The notes under the pieces were generated by a model. The model had not been told where the DNA came from. It was given only the letters and a program-made list of their open reading frames with translations, and did not search any database. A stretch of 64,000 nucleotides of DNA from Pampinifervens sp037481935 (GTDB lineage Bacteria > Aquificota > Aquificia > Aquificales > Aquificaceae): contig NZ_JBJXCT010000001.1 of NCBI RefSeq assembly GCF_046159715.1, positions 206,492-270,491 of the forward strand, given 5' to 3'. The position numbers and the translations under genes were made by a program. Positions 1 to 6,983 of this stretch are shown here, one piece after another (the first letter of the stretch is position 1; every line of letters starts with the position of its first letter).

Positions 1-136
1 GCTGTATGTTGTAGCCAGAAGGAGCAGTGGCGGAGACCTCAAGAATCTCCTTTATAAGCTCATCGGGCACATCTTTTGTAGGGTCAAAAAAGGTGATGGA
101 CCTTCTTTCTGTGATTAGCTTCAGACACTCTCTCAT
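1..136 (-). CDS. Nitroreductase-family protein, N-terminal fragment
   Basis: Only the first ~45 residues are inside the window; the gene runs off the left edge. The start is an ATG at 136 that overlaps the TGA stop of the upstream quinone reductase (ATGA). The visible protein begins MRECLKLITERRSITFF and then has APSGYNIQ. The RRS-x-x-x-F pattern and the A-P-S/T-x-x-N-x-Q pattern are the two FMN-binding signatures at the N-terminus of the nitroreductase family, which reduces nitro compounds, quinones or flavins with NAD(P)H. It is the last visible gene of the minus-strand operon that starts at 2139, so it is probably co-expressed with the quinone reductase next to it. The substrate cannot be predicted from this fragment. 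Confidence 0.8.
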   Translation of the reverse strand, partial: MRECLKLITERRSITFFDPTKDVPDELIKEILEVSATAPSGYNIQ

Positions 137-711
137 AGGACCTCCTCCAGTTCTTTTCTGATCATTTCCAGCATGGCCTTCCTTTCATCCTCGGTTATGT
201 AAGGCACCGAGTAGAGGAAAAGGTGTCTGAGCACCTCCACGCCACAGAACTTGAAAATACCCGTGTCTGTGGTCTTTATCAGACATTCTTCCATACCTGA
301 CGGTCTATAATCAAGCTCTGAAGCTCCGAGGGTGTTTATTATGAATGCTTTCTTGTCAGAAAGAAGCCCTACAAGCTCACCATCCCTTTCCTCATAAGCA
401 AAGCCATAGCTAAAGACCCTGTCTATGTAGCCCTTGAGGATGGCGGGCATACCCGTCCACCATATGGGGTAGATAAAAAGAAGCAGGCTGGACGCCTTTA
501 TAATGTCCTGCTCTCTCCTTATGTCCTCGGGCACATTTCCAGAAAGAAAGGTCTCAAAATCCCTCGCAGAAAGCACAGGGTCAAAGCCCATGGCATACAG
601 GTCTCTAAGTTCATACCTGAGACCCTTTGAGGAGAGAAAGCCGAGCACCTCTTCCTTTATGGCGTGATTGAAGCTCTTGGGATTGGGATGGGCGTAAATT
701 ACTGTTATCAT
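133..711 (-). CDS. NAD(P)H:quinone oxidoreductase, flavodoxin-2 fold
   Basis: This 192-residue protein has the flavodoxin-like fold of the NQO1/MdaB/KefF family, soluble FAD or FMN enzymes that reduce quinones by two electrons. The N-terminal strand and phosphate-binding loop reads AHPNPKSFN (residues 7-15). The family signature YPIWWTGMPAILKGYIDRVF lies at 81-100, where it contacts the isoalloxazine ring. Length is typical. The gene sits one base after the methyltransferase stop and overlaps the nitroreductase start, so it belongs to the operon divergent from the HxlR regulator. Family membership is clear. A role in quinone or electrophile detoxification is inferred from family and neighbours. 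Confidence 0.85.
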   Translation of the reverse strand: MITVIYAHPNPKSFNHAIKEEVLGFLSSKGLRYELRDLYAMGFDPVLSARDFETFLSGNVPEDIRREQDIIKASSLLLFIYPIWWTGMPAILKGYIDRVFSYGFAYEERDGELVGLLSDKKAFIINTLGASELDYRPSGMEECLIKTTDTGIFKFCGVEVLRHLFLYSVPYITEDERKAMLEMIRKELEEVL

Positions 712-712
712 G

Positions 713-1279
713 TTATGCCTCCTTTGCTCTGAAGATTAAAAAGTAGTGGTAGGGGAAGACAGAGTGTCTCTCCAGCAGTTTAAAGCCTCTCTTTTCCATG
801 AAGCTGAGCACCTCATCCTCTGGCACTCTCTCTTCAAGGGGTGGACCAGCTGGTGAGTGCACAGGATGCCAGTCTATAAGTATTATTCTGTGACTGGTTA
901 TCCTGCCAACTTCTTCCAAAAAATCCTCGGGCTTTAAGAGTTCATGAAAGAGATTGGCAAGAAGGCTCACACTGACCGCTCTGTCCTCTAAAGGCATGTG
1001 GTCTTCCTCACAGAGCATATATTCTATGTTTTTCAGTCCCTCTTTCTGAACCCTTTCCCTGCACCTTTCCAGCATAAAGGAGGACTGGTCTATGGCATAT
1101 ACCTTTTTTACATGCTGAGCTAAAGGCAGGGTAAAGTATCCCGGACCACAGCCTATGTCCGCCCAGACCTCATATTCTTTTGGCTCCACCACCTTGAAGA
1201 AATCCTCTACGCTTTGCCAGCTTTCTCTTTGTGGAAGCAAAAGCACCTGCCAGTTGGTTTCTGGAAACTTAAAGACCAT
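713..1279 (-). CDS. Class I SAM-dependent methyltransferase
   Basis: The 188-residue protein has a Rossmann-like methyltransferase core. Motif I, DIGCGPGYFT, is at 41-50, with the acidic residue that binds the SAM ribose in YAIDQS shortly after, and a later HELLKPEDFLEEVGRI stretch typical of the Methyltransf_11 group. The ATG has a good ribosome-binding site (GAGGAG) and directly follows the stop of the 75-residue gene. The substrate is unknown; this group includes enzymes acting on small molecules, quinones and metalloids. Its place in a redox operon is suggestive only. Confidence 0.8.
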   Translation of the reverse strand: MVFKFPETNWQVLLLPQRESWQSVEDFFKVVEPKEYEVWADIGCGPGYFTLPLAQHVKKVYAIDQSSFMLERCRERVQKEGLKNIEYMLCEEDHMPLEDRAVSVSLLANLFHELLKPEDFLEEVGRITSHRIILIDWHPVHSPAGPPLEERVPEDEVLSFMEKRGFKLLERHSVFPYHYFLIFRAKEA

Positions 1280-1507
1280 TTACTCCTCCACAGATACCAT
1301 GTAATTCCAGTGTTCTATAGCTTCTTGAACTGCCTCCTGATGCTCCTTTAGGCTATCGTATAGCCTCTTCATGAAGACTTCACAACCCTCCACAGGAGCG
1401 TAGCTTGCGCATACCTCCACCTCTTCAAGGCAGGCTGAAAGAAGGTCTTTAAGGCTTTCAAGCCTTTTCACATACTCAACCGCCTTTTCCCTGTCAAAGT
1501 TCTTCAT
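1280..1507 (-). CDS. Small helical protein of unknown function
   Basis: This 75-residue acidic protein looks entirely alpha-helical, with heptad-like leucines in the first third (VKRLESLKDLLSACLEE) and three cysteines, at residues 27, 33 and 43. I do not recognise the family. It has a GGAGGC ribosome-binding site, begins 12 bases after the CDGSH gene and ends directly against the methyltransferase start, so it is a genuine operon member. The cysteines could serve metal or redox chemistry, but no standard motif is visible. Confidence 0.6.
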   Translation of the reverse strand: MKNFDREKAVEYVKRLESLKDLLSACLEEVEVCASYAPVEGCEVFMKRLYDSLKEHQEAVQEAIEHWNYMVSVEE

Positions 1508-1519
1508 AAAAAGCCTCCT

Positions 1520-1714
1520 TTATAGCTTTATTTCTATCCTTGAGTTTTCATCATATAAGTATAGCTTACCGTCCTCTTCGTCCTTTGTTCTTTTGTGAGA
1601 GCCATCGCAGAAGGGAAACTTCTTAGAAAGACCGCACTGGCAAAGATAATAGGTTTCCTCGCCAGCCTCTAACTTGTAGGGTCCTTTTTCTGTAAGCTTT
1701 ACAAGTCTTGCCAT
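1520..1714 (-). CDS. CDGSH-type iron-sulfur protein
   Basis: This 64-residue protein consists of a single CDGSH zinc-finger-like domain that binds a redox-active [2Fe-2S] cluster through three Cys and one His. The motif runs from C25-x-C27 through C36-D-G-S-H40, giving the 3Cys-1His ligand set C25, C27, C36, H40. The start at 1714 was chosen because an AGGAGGTGT ribosome-binding site lies just upstream and the family core begins nearby; the reading frame stays open further upstream but would run into the membrane-protein gene. It is a soluble single-domain version. A role in electron transfer or cluster transfer is inferred. Confidence 0.88.
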   Translation of the reverse strand: MARLVKLTEKGPYKLEAGEETYYLCQCGLSKKFPFCDGSHKRTKDEEDGKLYLYDENSRIEIKL

Positions 1715-1716
1715 GT

Positions 1717-2139
1717 TTACACCTCCTTTTGTGGTGGATTGTAAAGAAAGCCAGTTACTCCACCCCACACTGCGTGGAGCACAAAGGTGCTTATCTGTGC
1801 ATTCACGGGCATGGGCTTTTGAAACCACAGGGCGTTGCCAAGGCTTCCCACAAAGGAAACTATCATGACAAATATGTGCCAGAGCACTCCGTAGATTATG
1901 CCCTTGAGAAGTCCCGGACCCGGTAGAAGCCTCCATACATAGGGAAGCACCAGAGGTATGGCAAAAAGGGTGGCATCTATCTGATGCTTGAGAACCCAGC
2001 CCCAGTCCTTTGTGCCGGGGAATACGCCAAAAAGCCCAAACCATCCTGCATACACCATATCAAGCACCACCATAGCCCATCCCCCCATCTGAGATGCGAA
2101 GAGAAAGCTCCAGAAGTTTACCCCCTTCATTACGCTCAT
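1717..2139 (-). CDS. Four-helix membrane protein of unknown function
   Basis: This 140-residue protein has about four hydrophobic segments (roughly residues 10-36, 55-70, 78-103 and 115-133), separated by short polar loops carrying KHQ and KPMP. I do not recognise the family with confidence. It is the first gene of the operon divergent from the HxlR regulator. The ATG at 2139 is chosen for its AGGAGGTATAACC leader; an in-frame ATG three codons later is possible. As the promoter-proximal gene next to the regulator it is the one most directly exposed to HxlR control. Confidence 0.7.
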   Translation of the reverse strand: MSVMKGVNFWSFLFASQMGGWAMVVLDMVYAGWFGLFGVFPGTKDWGWVLKHQIDATLFAIPLVLPYVWRLLPGPGLLKGIIYGVLWHIFVMIVSFVGSLGNALWFQKPMPVNAQISTFVLHAVWGGVTGFLYNPPQKEV

Positions 2140-2218
2140 GGTTATACCTCCTGCCTTTGAGTTTATCCCCCGATGCATGTCTGTCAAGAACGGTCTGTTT
2201 TGATATATACTATCTTCC
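2140..2218. promoter_or_regulatory. Divergent promoter region of the HxlR regulator and redox operon
   Basis: For the minus-strand operon there is a TTGACA -35 (2187 to 2182) with a weak -10 such as TAAACT about 16 bases on. For hxlR there is a TATACT -10 (2206-2211) only 7 bases before the ATG, implying a leaderless transcript. Two direct repeats, GTCTGTCAAGA (2179-2189) and GTCTGTTTTGA (2193-2203), match at 9 of 11 positions with a 14-bp period and cover the -35 elements of both promoters. They are a candidate operator. An ATGCAT palindrome is at 2173-2178. Promoter calls are by eye. Confidence 0.55.
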
Positions 2219-2581
2219 ATGAAACATAGAAACAACTCAGTAGTTTGCCCTGCAGAGCTCGCCATACAGACGCTGAGCGGTAAATGGAAGCTCTACATAC
2301 TAAAAAACCTCATGAACGGCAAAAAGAGGTTTTCTGAGCTTCAAAGGGCAATACCTGGAATCACCCAGAGAATGCTCTCAAAACAGCTCAGGGAGCTCGA
2401 AGCCTGTGGGCTTGTAAGCAGAACTATCTATCCCGTGGTGCCTCCCATGGTGGAATACGAGCTTACGGAAATAGGCAGAAGCCTTGAGGATATCTTTGAA
2501 GCCATGCACCGCTGGGGTCTGAAGTATATAGAGTTTATGTCCGTTGAAGGCATAACCTATCCGGAGGAGAGTGGGGATTAG
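2219..2581 (+). CDS. HxlR-family winged-helix transcriptional regulator
   Basis: This 120-residue DNA-binding protein has the HxlR signature: a Cys-Pro near the N-terminus (C10), GKWKLYILKNL, then FSELQRAIPGITQRMLSKQL (helix-turn-helix) and a wing ending in VEYELTEIGRSL. Family members such as HxlR, YodB, HypR and QorR sense formaldehyde, quinones, diamide or hypochlorite, often through the conserved N-terminal cysteine, which is present here. The ATG lies 7 bases after a TATACT hexamer with no ribosome-binding site, so translation is probably leaderless. It is divergent from the CDGSH/quinone reductase operon and convergent with the thioesterase, 2 bases away. The inducer is not predictable. 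Confidence 0.9.
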   Translation: MKHRNNSVVCPAELAIQTLSGKWKLYILKNLMNGKKRFSELQRAIPGITQRMLSKQLRELEACGLVSRTIYPVVPPMVEYELTEIGRSLEDIFEAMHRWGLKYIEFMSVEGITYPEESGD

Positions 2582-2583
2582 GT

Positions 2584-2967
2584 TCAGGAGCTTCTGAATT
2601 CAAGCACCGCATAGGTGCCCGTGGCGTAGGCAACCAGCTCTGAGCCCTGCCAGACCTCCACCACTGCAAAGGCAACTCTTTTACCCATCTTAAGAACTTT
2701 CCCCTTTGCGACCAGCTCACCCCTCTCCGCAGGCTTGAGGTAGTTAACCTTTATCTCTATGGTGACAGAGGTTCTGTCTTCTGGGAGGTTTGCCACCACC
2801 GCATACCAGCCTGTGTTGTCCGCAAGGCTTGATATGACTCCACCATGCACATAGCCAAGGTGTTGAAGGTGATAGTCCCTCACATCTATCATCAGAACCG
2901 CCTCCTCTGGGGAGAGGCTCACCAGCTCCGCACCTATGTGTTCCAGAAAGGGCAGGCTCAATTTCAC
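2584..2967 (-). CDS. PaaI-type hotdog-fold thioesterase
   Basis: This 127-residue single hotdog-domain protein carries the PaaI signature YVHGGVISSLADNTGWYA, containing the HGG-x-x-x-x-L-A-D motif, and likely hydrolyses acyl- or aryl-CoA thioesters in the cytoplasm. The frame is open from an ATG at 3030, but that would overlap the previous gene by 67 bases. I chose the GTG at 2967, whose GTGA overlaps the stop of the molybdenum hydroxylase gene, as with the other junctions here and giving a normal family length. It is the last gene of the operon starting at 6608. The substrate is unknown. Confidence 0.82.
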   Translation of the reverse strand: MKLSLPFLEHIGAELVSLSPEEAVLMIDVRDYHLQHLGYVHGGVISSLADNTGWYAVVANLPEDRTSVTIEIKVNYLKPAERGELVAKGKVLKMGKRVAFAVVEVWQGSELVAYATGTYAVLEFRSS

Positions 2968-5048
2968 AGCAGGCTCTTTATGTATTCTGGGCTCATGGGC
3001 AATCTGTTTACCCTTATGCCATAGCCCCACAGGAGGGCGTTGGCGACCGCAGGCGCAGTGGGTGGTAGTCCTGGCTCTCCAACCCCACCCATCTCACGCC
3101 TTGAGGTGAGTATGTGAACCTCTATCTCCGGCGCTTCATCGGTCCTCAGAAGCTGGTATGTGCCAAAGTTTGTGTTCTCAACGCCACCGCCTGCAAACTT
3201 CACCTGCTCTTTTAGAGCCATGCTGAGCCCCATAACCACAGCCCCTTCCACCTGAGAGCGGATAAGGTCGGGATGGACCACCACAGGACCCACATCTATG
3301 ACCGCCACCACCCTGTGAACCCTTACCTGACCGGTTTTTCTGTCAAGGCTTACCTCCGCCACATGGCAGGCATGACTTCCAAAGGAGTAGTGGTAGGCAA
3401 TGCCGAGGTTTTTCTTCCTGCCCCAGCCTGCCTTTTCCATGGCGGTCTGGACTACCCTGTAGGCTACCGGGTTGTTTTTGAGGAGCCTTAGCCTGAGCTC
3501 ACCCGGGTCCTGCCTTGTCTGGTAGGCTATACGGTCTATAAATGTCTCAAGGCTTAAGGCGTTGTGGGTTGAGCCCACTGACCTCCAGAACCACACGCTA
3601 ACTGGAAGCTCCACATCCACCCTTTCTACATGCAGGTTGGGAATGTCATAAAACATGTTTTCCACACCCTCTACTGATGCTCTCCCACCCAGAAGTGGCT
3701 GGACTGCTATCTTAAAGCTAAGAGAGGTTATGTTGCCCTTCTGGTCTGCGGAAGCTCTCAGAAGGGTTGCACTGTAAGGTCTGAAGTAGCCAGACCTGAT
3801 GTCGTCCTCTCTCGTGTATATGAGCTTGACGGGCTTTCCAAGCCTCTTTGATATCTCAAGGGCTTCTGCCACAAACTCTGCGTTTGCCTTTCTTCCAAAG
3901 CCACCCCCAAGATATGTGGTTATGACCCTTATCCTGCTCTCTGGAAGCCCGCTTATTCTCTTTGCCGCCTCCAGAACCCATGTCTGGGACTGAGTGGGAG
4001 CGTAGACTATGCACTCGTCCTTCTTTACCCAGGCAAGGCACGCCATGGGCTCCATGGTTGCGTGATATAGATAGGGTTGTATATAGGTCTCTTCCAGCCT
4101 TGTGGATGAGCTTTCAAAAACCTTCTGGGGGCTTCCCTTAACCTTTACCACTTCACCTCTCTCTTTCAACTTCTGCAAAAAGTATCTTTCAAGGTCCTCA
4201 TTCCCCCAGCCCTTCACAAGGCTCTCACTCCACTCTATCCTTACCCTTTCTCTTGCCTTCTGACAGGACCAGAAGGACTGCCCGCATACCGCCACACCTG
4301 TGGATATGGGAAAGACATCCACCACCTCAGGCAAAGACTTTGCTTCGCTGGCCTCCACCTTCATAGGCTTTGCACCAAAGTAGGGAGGTCTTTCTACCAC
4401 CGCATAGACCATGCCATCTTCAAAGGTATCTATGCCAAAGATTGCTCTGCCCTCTACCTTCTCCGGTGCATCAAGCCTGGGCACAGACCTGCCAATATAT
4501 ATAAACTCATCCGGTTTTTTGAGTCTGGGTTTTGACGGCACAGGCTCTTTCATGGCGAGGTCTGCAAACTCACCGTAGGTGTAGCGCCTGCCGCCTGCAA
4601 CAATCAGTCCCCTCTCAGCCCTTATCTGCTCTGCTGGAATACTCAGCTTTTTGCTGGCAGAACTGATAAGCATCTCCCTCATGCTGGCACCGGCGAGCCT
4701 GAGGGTCTCATACATGTTTCTTACGCTGGTGCTTCCCCCAGTAAGCTGTATACCCATCTTGGGGTCTACATAGGCTCTGCCTGCAGGAGCTGGTCTTACC
4801 CTTACCCTTTCCCAGGGAAAGTCAAGCTCCTCCGCTATGAGCATGGGAAGACCTGTGTAGACGCCCTGACCCATCTCTGACTTGTTTACAAAGACAGTAA
4901 GATAGTTGTCTTTTGAAAGGTTTATCCAGAGGTTTGGGGCATACCTTCTTGGCACTTCCTGAGCCTTGAGAATTCTGTAGCCGCCGGGCGTTAACATGAC
5001 GGAAAGAGTAAGACCACCCAGTCTTAAAAGTTCTCTTCTCGTAATCAT
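2964..5048 (-). CDS. Tat-exported molybdenum hydroxylase large subunit (IorB type)
   Basis: This 694-residue protein belongs to the xanthine dehydrogenase/aldehyde oxidase superfamily, isoquinoline 1-oxidoreductase beta (IorB) branch. It starts with a twin-arginine signal, MITRRELLRLGG (R4-R5), followed by a hydrophobic stretch to about residue 30, so the folded enzyme should be exported. GGGFGRK (381-387) is a molybdopterin-binding loop, EPMACLAW near 343 and APTQSQTW near 360 match the family, and GVGEPGLPP near the C-terminus carries the catalytic glutamate. The in-frame extension upstream of 5048 was rejected because this ATG has a GGAGGC site and overlaps (ATGA) the stop of its small-subunit gene. 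Substrates may be aldehydes or N-heterocycles. Confidence 0.88.
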   Translation of the reverse strand: MITRRELLRLGGLTLSVMLTPGGYRILKAQEVPRRYAPNLWINLSKDNYLTVFVNKSEMGQGVYTGLPMLIAEELDFPWERVRVRPAPAGRAYVDPKMGIQLTGGSTSVRNMYETLRLAGASMREMLISSASKKLSIPAEQIRAERGLIVAGGRRYTYGEFADLAMKEPVPSKPRLKKPDEFIYIGRSVPRLDAPEKVEGRAIFGIDTFEDGMVYAVVERPPYFGAKPMKVEASEAKSLPEVVDVFPISTGVAVCGQSFWSCQKARERVRIEWSESLVKGWGNEDLERYFLQKLKERGEVVKVKGSPQKVFESSSTRLEETYIQPYLYHATMEPMACLAWVKKDECIVYAPTQSQTWVLEAAKRISGLPESRIRVITTYLGGGFGRKANAEFVAEALEISKRLGKPVKLIYTREDDIRSGYFRPYSATLLRASADQKGNITSLSFKIAVQPLLGGRASVEGVENMFYDIPNLHVERVDVELPVSVWFWRSVGSTHNALSLETFIDRIAYQTRQDPGELRLRLLKNNPVAYRVVQTAMEKAGWGRKKNLGIAYHYSFGSHACHVAEVSLDRKTGQVRVHRVVAVIDVGPVVVHPDLIRSQVEGAVVMGLSMALKEQVKFAGGGVENTNFGTYQLLRTDEAPEIEVHILTSRREMGGVGEPGLPPTAPAVANALLWGYGIRVNRLPMSPEYIKSLL

Positions 5049-5506
5049 GCTTTGCCTCCTCTTGAGGCGGTTTCTACCGCCCTGACTATCCTGTTGTAGG
5101 TGCCACACCTGCATATGTGAGAAGAGAGCCTCTGGATGATTTGCTCCCTTGTGGGTCTTGGATTTTCCATCAGAAGTGCATATGCCTCCATGAGCTGACC
5201 GGGCTGACAGTATCCACATTGAGGCACCTGAAGCTCAAGCCATGCCCTTTTGAGGGGATGGTCGGAGGGTATGCCTTCTATGGTTGTTATCTCCTTTCCC
5301 ACCGCATCCTTTACAGGCAGAAGACAGGACCGGACCGCCTGCCTGCCCATCAGAACCGTGCAGGAACCACACATGCCAATACCACACCCAAACTTTGTGC
5401 CAGTCAATCTAAGCCTCTCGCGTATAACCCACAGAAGGGGCTCATCTTCGTAAGCCCTAACCCTGTATAGTCTGCCGTTTATCTTCAGTTCAAAGTCTTT
5501 TACCAT
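5045..5506 (-). CDS. [2Fe-2S] small subunit of molybdenum hydroxylase (IorA type)
   Basis: This 153-residue protein carries two [2Fe-2S] clusters that pass electrons from the molybdenum centre. The plant-ferredoxin-like N-terminal domain has C41, C46, C49 and C61 (CGIGMCGSC). The helical C-terminal domain has C97-GY-C100 and C132-R-C134. It has no signal peptide and should ride with the Tat-tagged large subunit, as in other IorAB-type enzymes. The gene overlaps the flavoprotein gene by 7 bases and the large subunit by 4. No FAD subunit gene is adjacent, so the electron acceptor is probably a cytochrome or another external carrier. Confidence 0.92.
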   Translation of the reverse strand: MVKDFELKINGRLYRVRAYEDEPLLWVIRERLRLTGTKFGCGIGMCGSCTVLMGRQAVRSCLLPVKDAVGKEITTIEGIPSDHPLKRAWLELQVPQCGYCQPGQLMEAYALLMENPRPTREQIIQRLSSHICRCGTYNRIVRAVETASRGGKA

Positions 5507-6057
5507 GGAAACTTACCTCCAAAGCTTATTATGTGCTCTAAAAGCTCTCTTCTTCCCCCGTAAACCACCGCCACATACTGGGCAAGCCTTTCGCCCAGTC
5601 GCAGGCAGGCTTCCTTTTCCTCTTGAGTTCTTGGCTCTCCTGCCACAACTGCGCCATAATGAAGGGTAAACTTTTTTCCAGTGTAGTCAGTGAGCCCAAA
5701 GACTAAAAAGCCGTAGTTTATCAGCATATAAAGCACAGAGAGGCACGCCACTTCATTGCCACCGCCCCATCCACCTGAAGAGGAAAAGGCACAGCCAATC
5801 TTGCCATCAATCTTTCCCCACAGGTCTCCTATTACATCGTCAAAAAACCTCTTGAGCTTCCAGGACACTATACCCATGTTGGTGGGCGTGCCCACAGCCA
5901 TACCATGGCACCAGAGCACATCTTCCTTAGTGGCTTCCTCAACAGACCTGAGCCTGACCTCAGTGTCTGCTACCCTCCTTGCTCCCTCTGCCACCAGCTC
6001 TGCCATCTTCTTCGTGTTTCCCGTTCTGCTGTCGTATAACACGAGCACATTCCCCAT
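5500..6057 (-). CDS. Flavodoxin-like flavoprotein (WrbA-like)
   Basis: This 185-residue protein has a flavodoxin fold. The N-terminal strand is followed by the FMN phosphate loop DSRTGNTKKMAE (residues 9-20), then GTPTNMG, and SSSGGWGGGNE where the ring-binding loop is expected. This resembles WrbA and related NAD(P)H:quinone reductases more than short electron-carrier flavodoxins. It lies between the DJ-1/PfpI gene (2 bases) and the iron-sulfur subunit gene (7-base overlap), so it is co-translated with the molybdenum hydroxylase. Because it lacks an export signal it cannot easily be the direct partner of a periplasmic enzyme. Quinone reduction in the cytoplasm is the likelier role. Confidence 0.8.
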   Translation of the reverse strand: MGNVLVLYDSRTGNTKKMAELVAEGARRVADTEVRLRSVEEATKEDVLWCHGMAVGTPTNMGIVSWKLKRFFDDVIGDLWGKIDGKIGCAFSSSGGWGGGNEVACLSVLYMLINYGFLVFGLTDYTGKKFTLHYGAVVAGEPRTQEEKEACLRLGERLAQYVAVVYGGRRELLEHIISFGGKFPW

Positions 6058-6059
6058 CT

Positions 6060-6608
6060 TTAACCCTTTAAGAGTTTAAGAAACTCTCTCATTATCTCTG
6101 GAAGGTCTGGCCAGGCTCTGCCAGAAACAAGGTTCTTATCCACAACCACACCGTCCACATACTCACCCCCTGCCATCTCAACATCGGCTTTCAGCACATA
6201 AAAGGCGCTCACCTTCCTGCCCTTTACCACACCTGCCGCCACCAGCAGTTGAGGACCATGGCAGAGAGTTGCCACAGGCTTGTTCTTCTCAAAAAAGTGC
6301 CTGACAACCTCTACAGCTTTCTGATGAGTCCTTACATACTCGGGAGCTCTCCCCCCGGGTATAAAAAGGGCATCAAAGTCTTCGGGATTTACCTCCTTGA
6401 GGGTAAGGTCTGCCTCCAGCCTGTAGCCAAGCTTCTCCGTATAGGTCTCCATCACACCTGGCTCCATGTCGTGGACAACTGTCTGAACCAGCTTTCTGCC
6501 AGGCGTTGCCACCTTCACATCAAAACCCTCTTCTCTTAACCTGTAAAGGGGATAGAAGACCTCAAGGGCTTCTGAAGCATCTCCAGTGAGGATAAGAACC
6601 TTCTTCAT
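6060..6608 (-). CDS. DJ-1/PfpI-family protein (putative deglycase)
   Basis: This 182-residue protein has the class I glutamine amidotransferase-like fold of DJ-1, PfpI and YhbO. The nucleophile elbow ATLCHGP places C116 with H117 beside it, and E13 or E16 in the first helix is the expected acidic partner. FIPGGRAPE (82-90) is the oxyanion-loop signature. Family members protect against glyoxal and methylglyoxal by deglycation or glyoxalase activity; older annotations say protease. It is the first gene of a five-gene operon, with a GGAGGTG ribosome-binding site and a strong promoter upstream. Its position ahead of an aldehyde-oxidase-type enzyme supports a detoxification role. Confidence 0.87.
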   Translation of the reverse strand: MKKVLILTGDASEALEVFYPLYRLREEGFDVKVATPGRKLVQTVVHDMEPGVMETYTEKLGYRLEADLTLKEVNPEDFDALFIPGGRAPEYVRTHQKAVEVVRHFFEKNKPVATLCHGPQLLVAAGVVKGRKVSAFYVLKADVEMAGGEYVDGVVVDKNLVSGRAWPDLPEIMREFLKLLKG

Positions 6609-6665
6609 GACCGCACCTCCTTCCCTGAAAGTATATGTCTCTCTTCAGGTGCGGTCAAGAAGGGT
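6608..6665 (-). promoter_or_regulatory. Promoter of the DJ-1/molybdenum hydroxylase operon with 11-bp inverted repeat
   Basis: On the minus strand a TTGACC -35 (6658-6653) and a TATACT -10 (6635-6630) are separated by exactly 17 bases, a near-consensus housekeeping promoter. An exact 11-bp inverted repeat flanks it: TGACCGCACCT at 6608-6618 and AGGTGCGGTCA at 6647-6657. One arm overlaps the -35; the other covers the ribosome-binding site and the A of the start codon. The 14 bases at 6652-6665 match 12 of 14 bases at the promoter of the neighbouring redox operon (2181-2194). Confidence 0.75.
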
Positions 6666-6698
6666 TTTACCTTTAACTTAGTTACATCTCTGTAAGCT

Positions 6699-6962
6699 TT
6701 ACCAGTCCCAGCGTGGGTGTTTTTTCCAGCGCTTGGGTCCACGCTTTTCTATTATGACCACCTTTTCGTAAGGGGCATAGTAATATACGGGTGTGGGCCT
6801 TATTATGACCACATCCGGGCTTCTGTCCGCATACACCACCCTCCTTTCAGGACAGGACGGGTATCCAAGGTTTACCCCTAGGGAAAGGTAAACCCTGTCG
6901 CCTGCGGCGCTTACTCCACTTAGGCCCATAAGGGCTGCAGACAAAAGGACGAGCTTTTTCAT
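6699..6962 (-). CDS. Small secreted Tyr/Pro-rich protein of unknown function
   Basis: This 87-residue protein has a clear signal peptide (MKKLVLLSAALMGLSGVSAAG, cleavage near residue 20). The mature part of about 67 residues is rich in Tyr, Pro, Val and basic residues, with a PVYYYAPYEKVVIIEK stretch and a basic, Trp-containing tail (RWKKHPRWDW). I recognise no family; similar short exported proteins in other bacteria are unnamed. It has an AGGAGG ribosome-binding site and its own promoter. It is not coupled to the downstream DJ-1 operon, which has a separate promoter. Confidence 0.65.
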   Translation of the reverse strand: MKKLVLLSAALMGLSGVSAAGDRVYLSLGVNLGYPSCPERRVVYADRSPDVVIIRPTPVYYYAPYEKVVIIEKRGPKRWKKHPRWDW

Positions 6963-6983
6963 GGCACTTCCTCCTTATGGAGG

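Noticed and set aside
1715..2044. Long N-terminal extension of the CDGSH gene
   Set aside because: It lies in another frame of the membrane protein gene; the start at 1714 has a strong ribosome-binding site and gives a standard single-domain protein.
5049..5219. N-terminal extension of the molybdenum hydroxylase large subunit
   Set aside because: It overlaps the small-subunit gene and would bury the twin-arginine signal; the ATG at 5048 has a ribosome-binding site and an ATGA junction.
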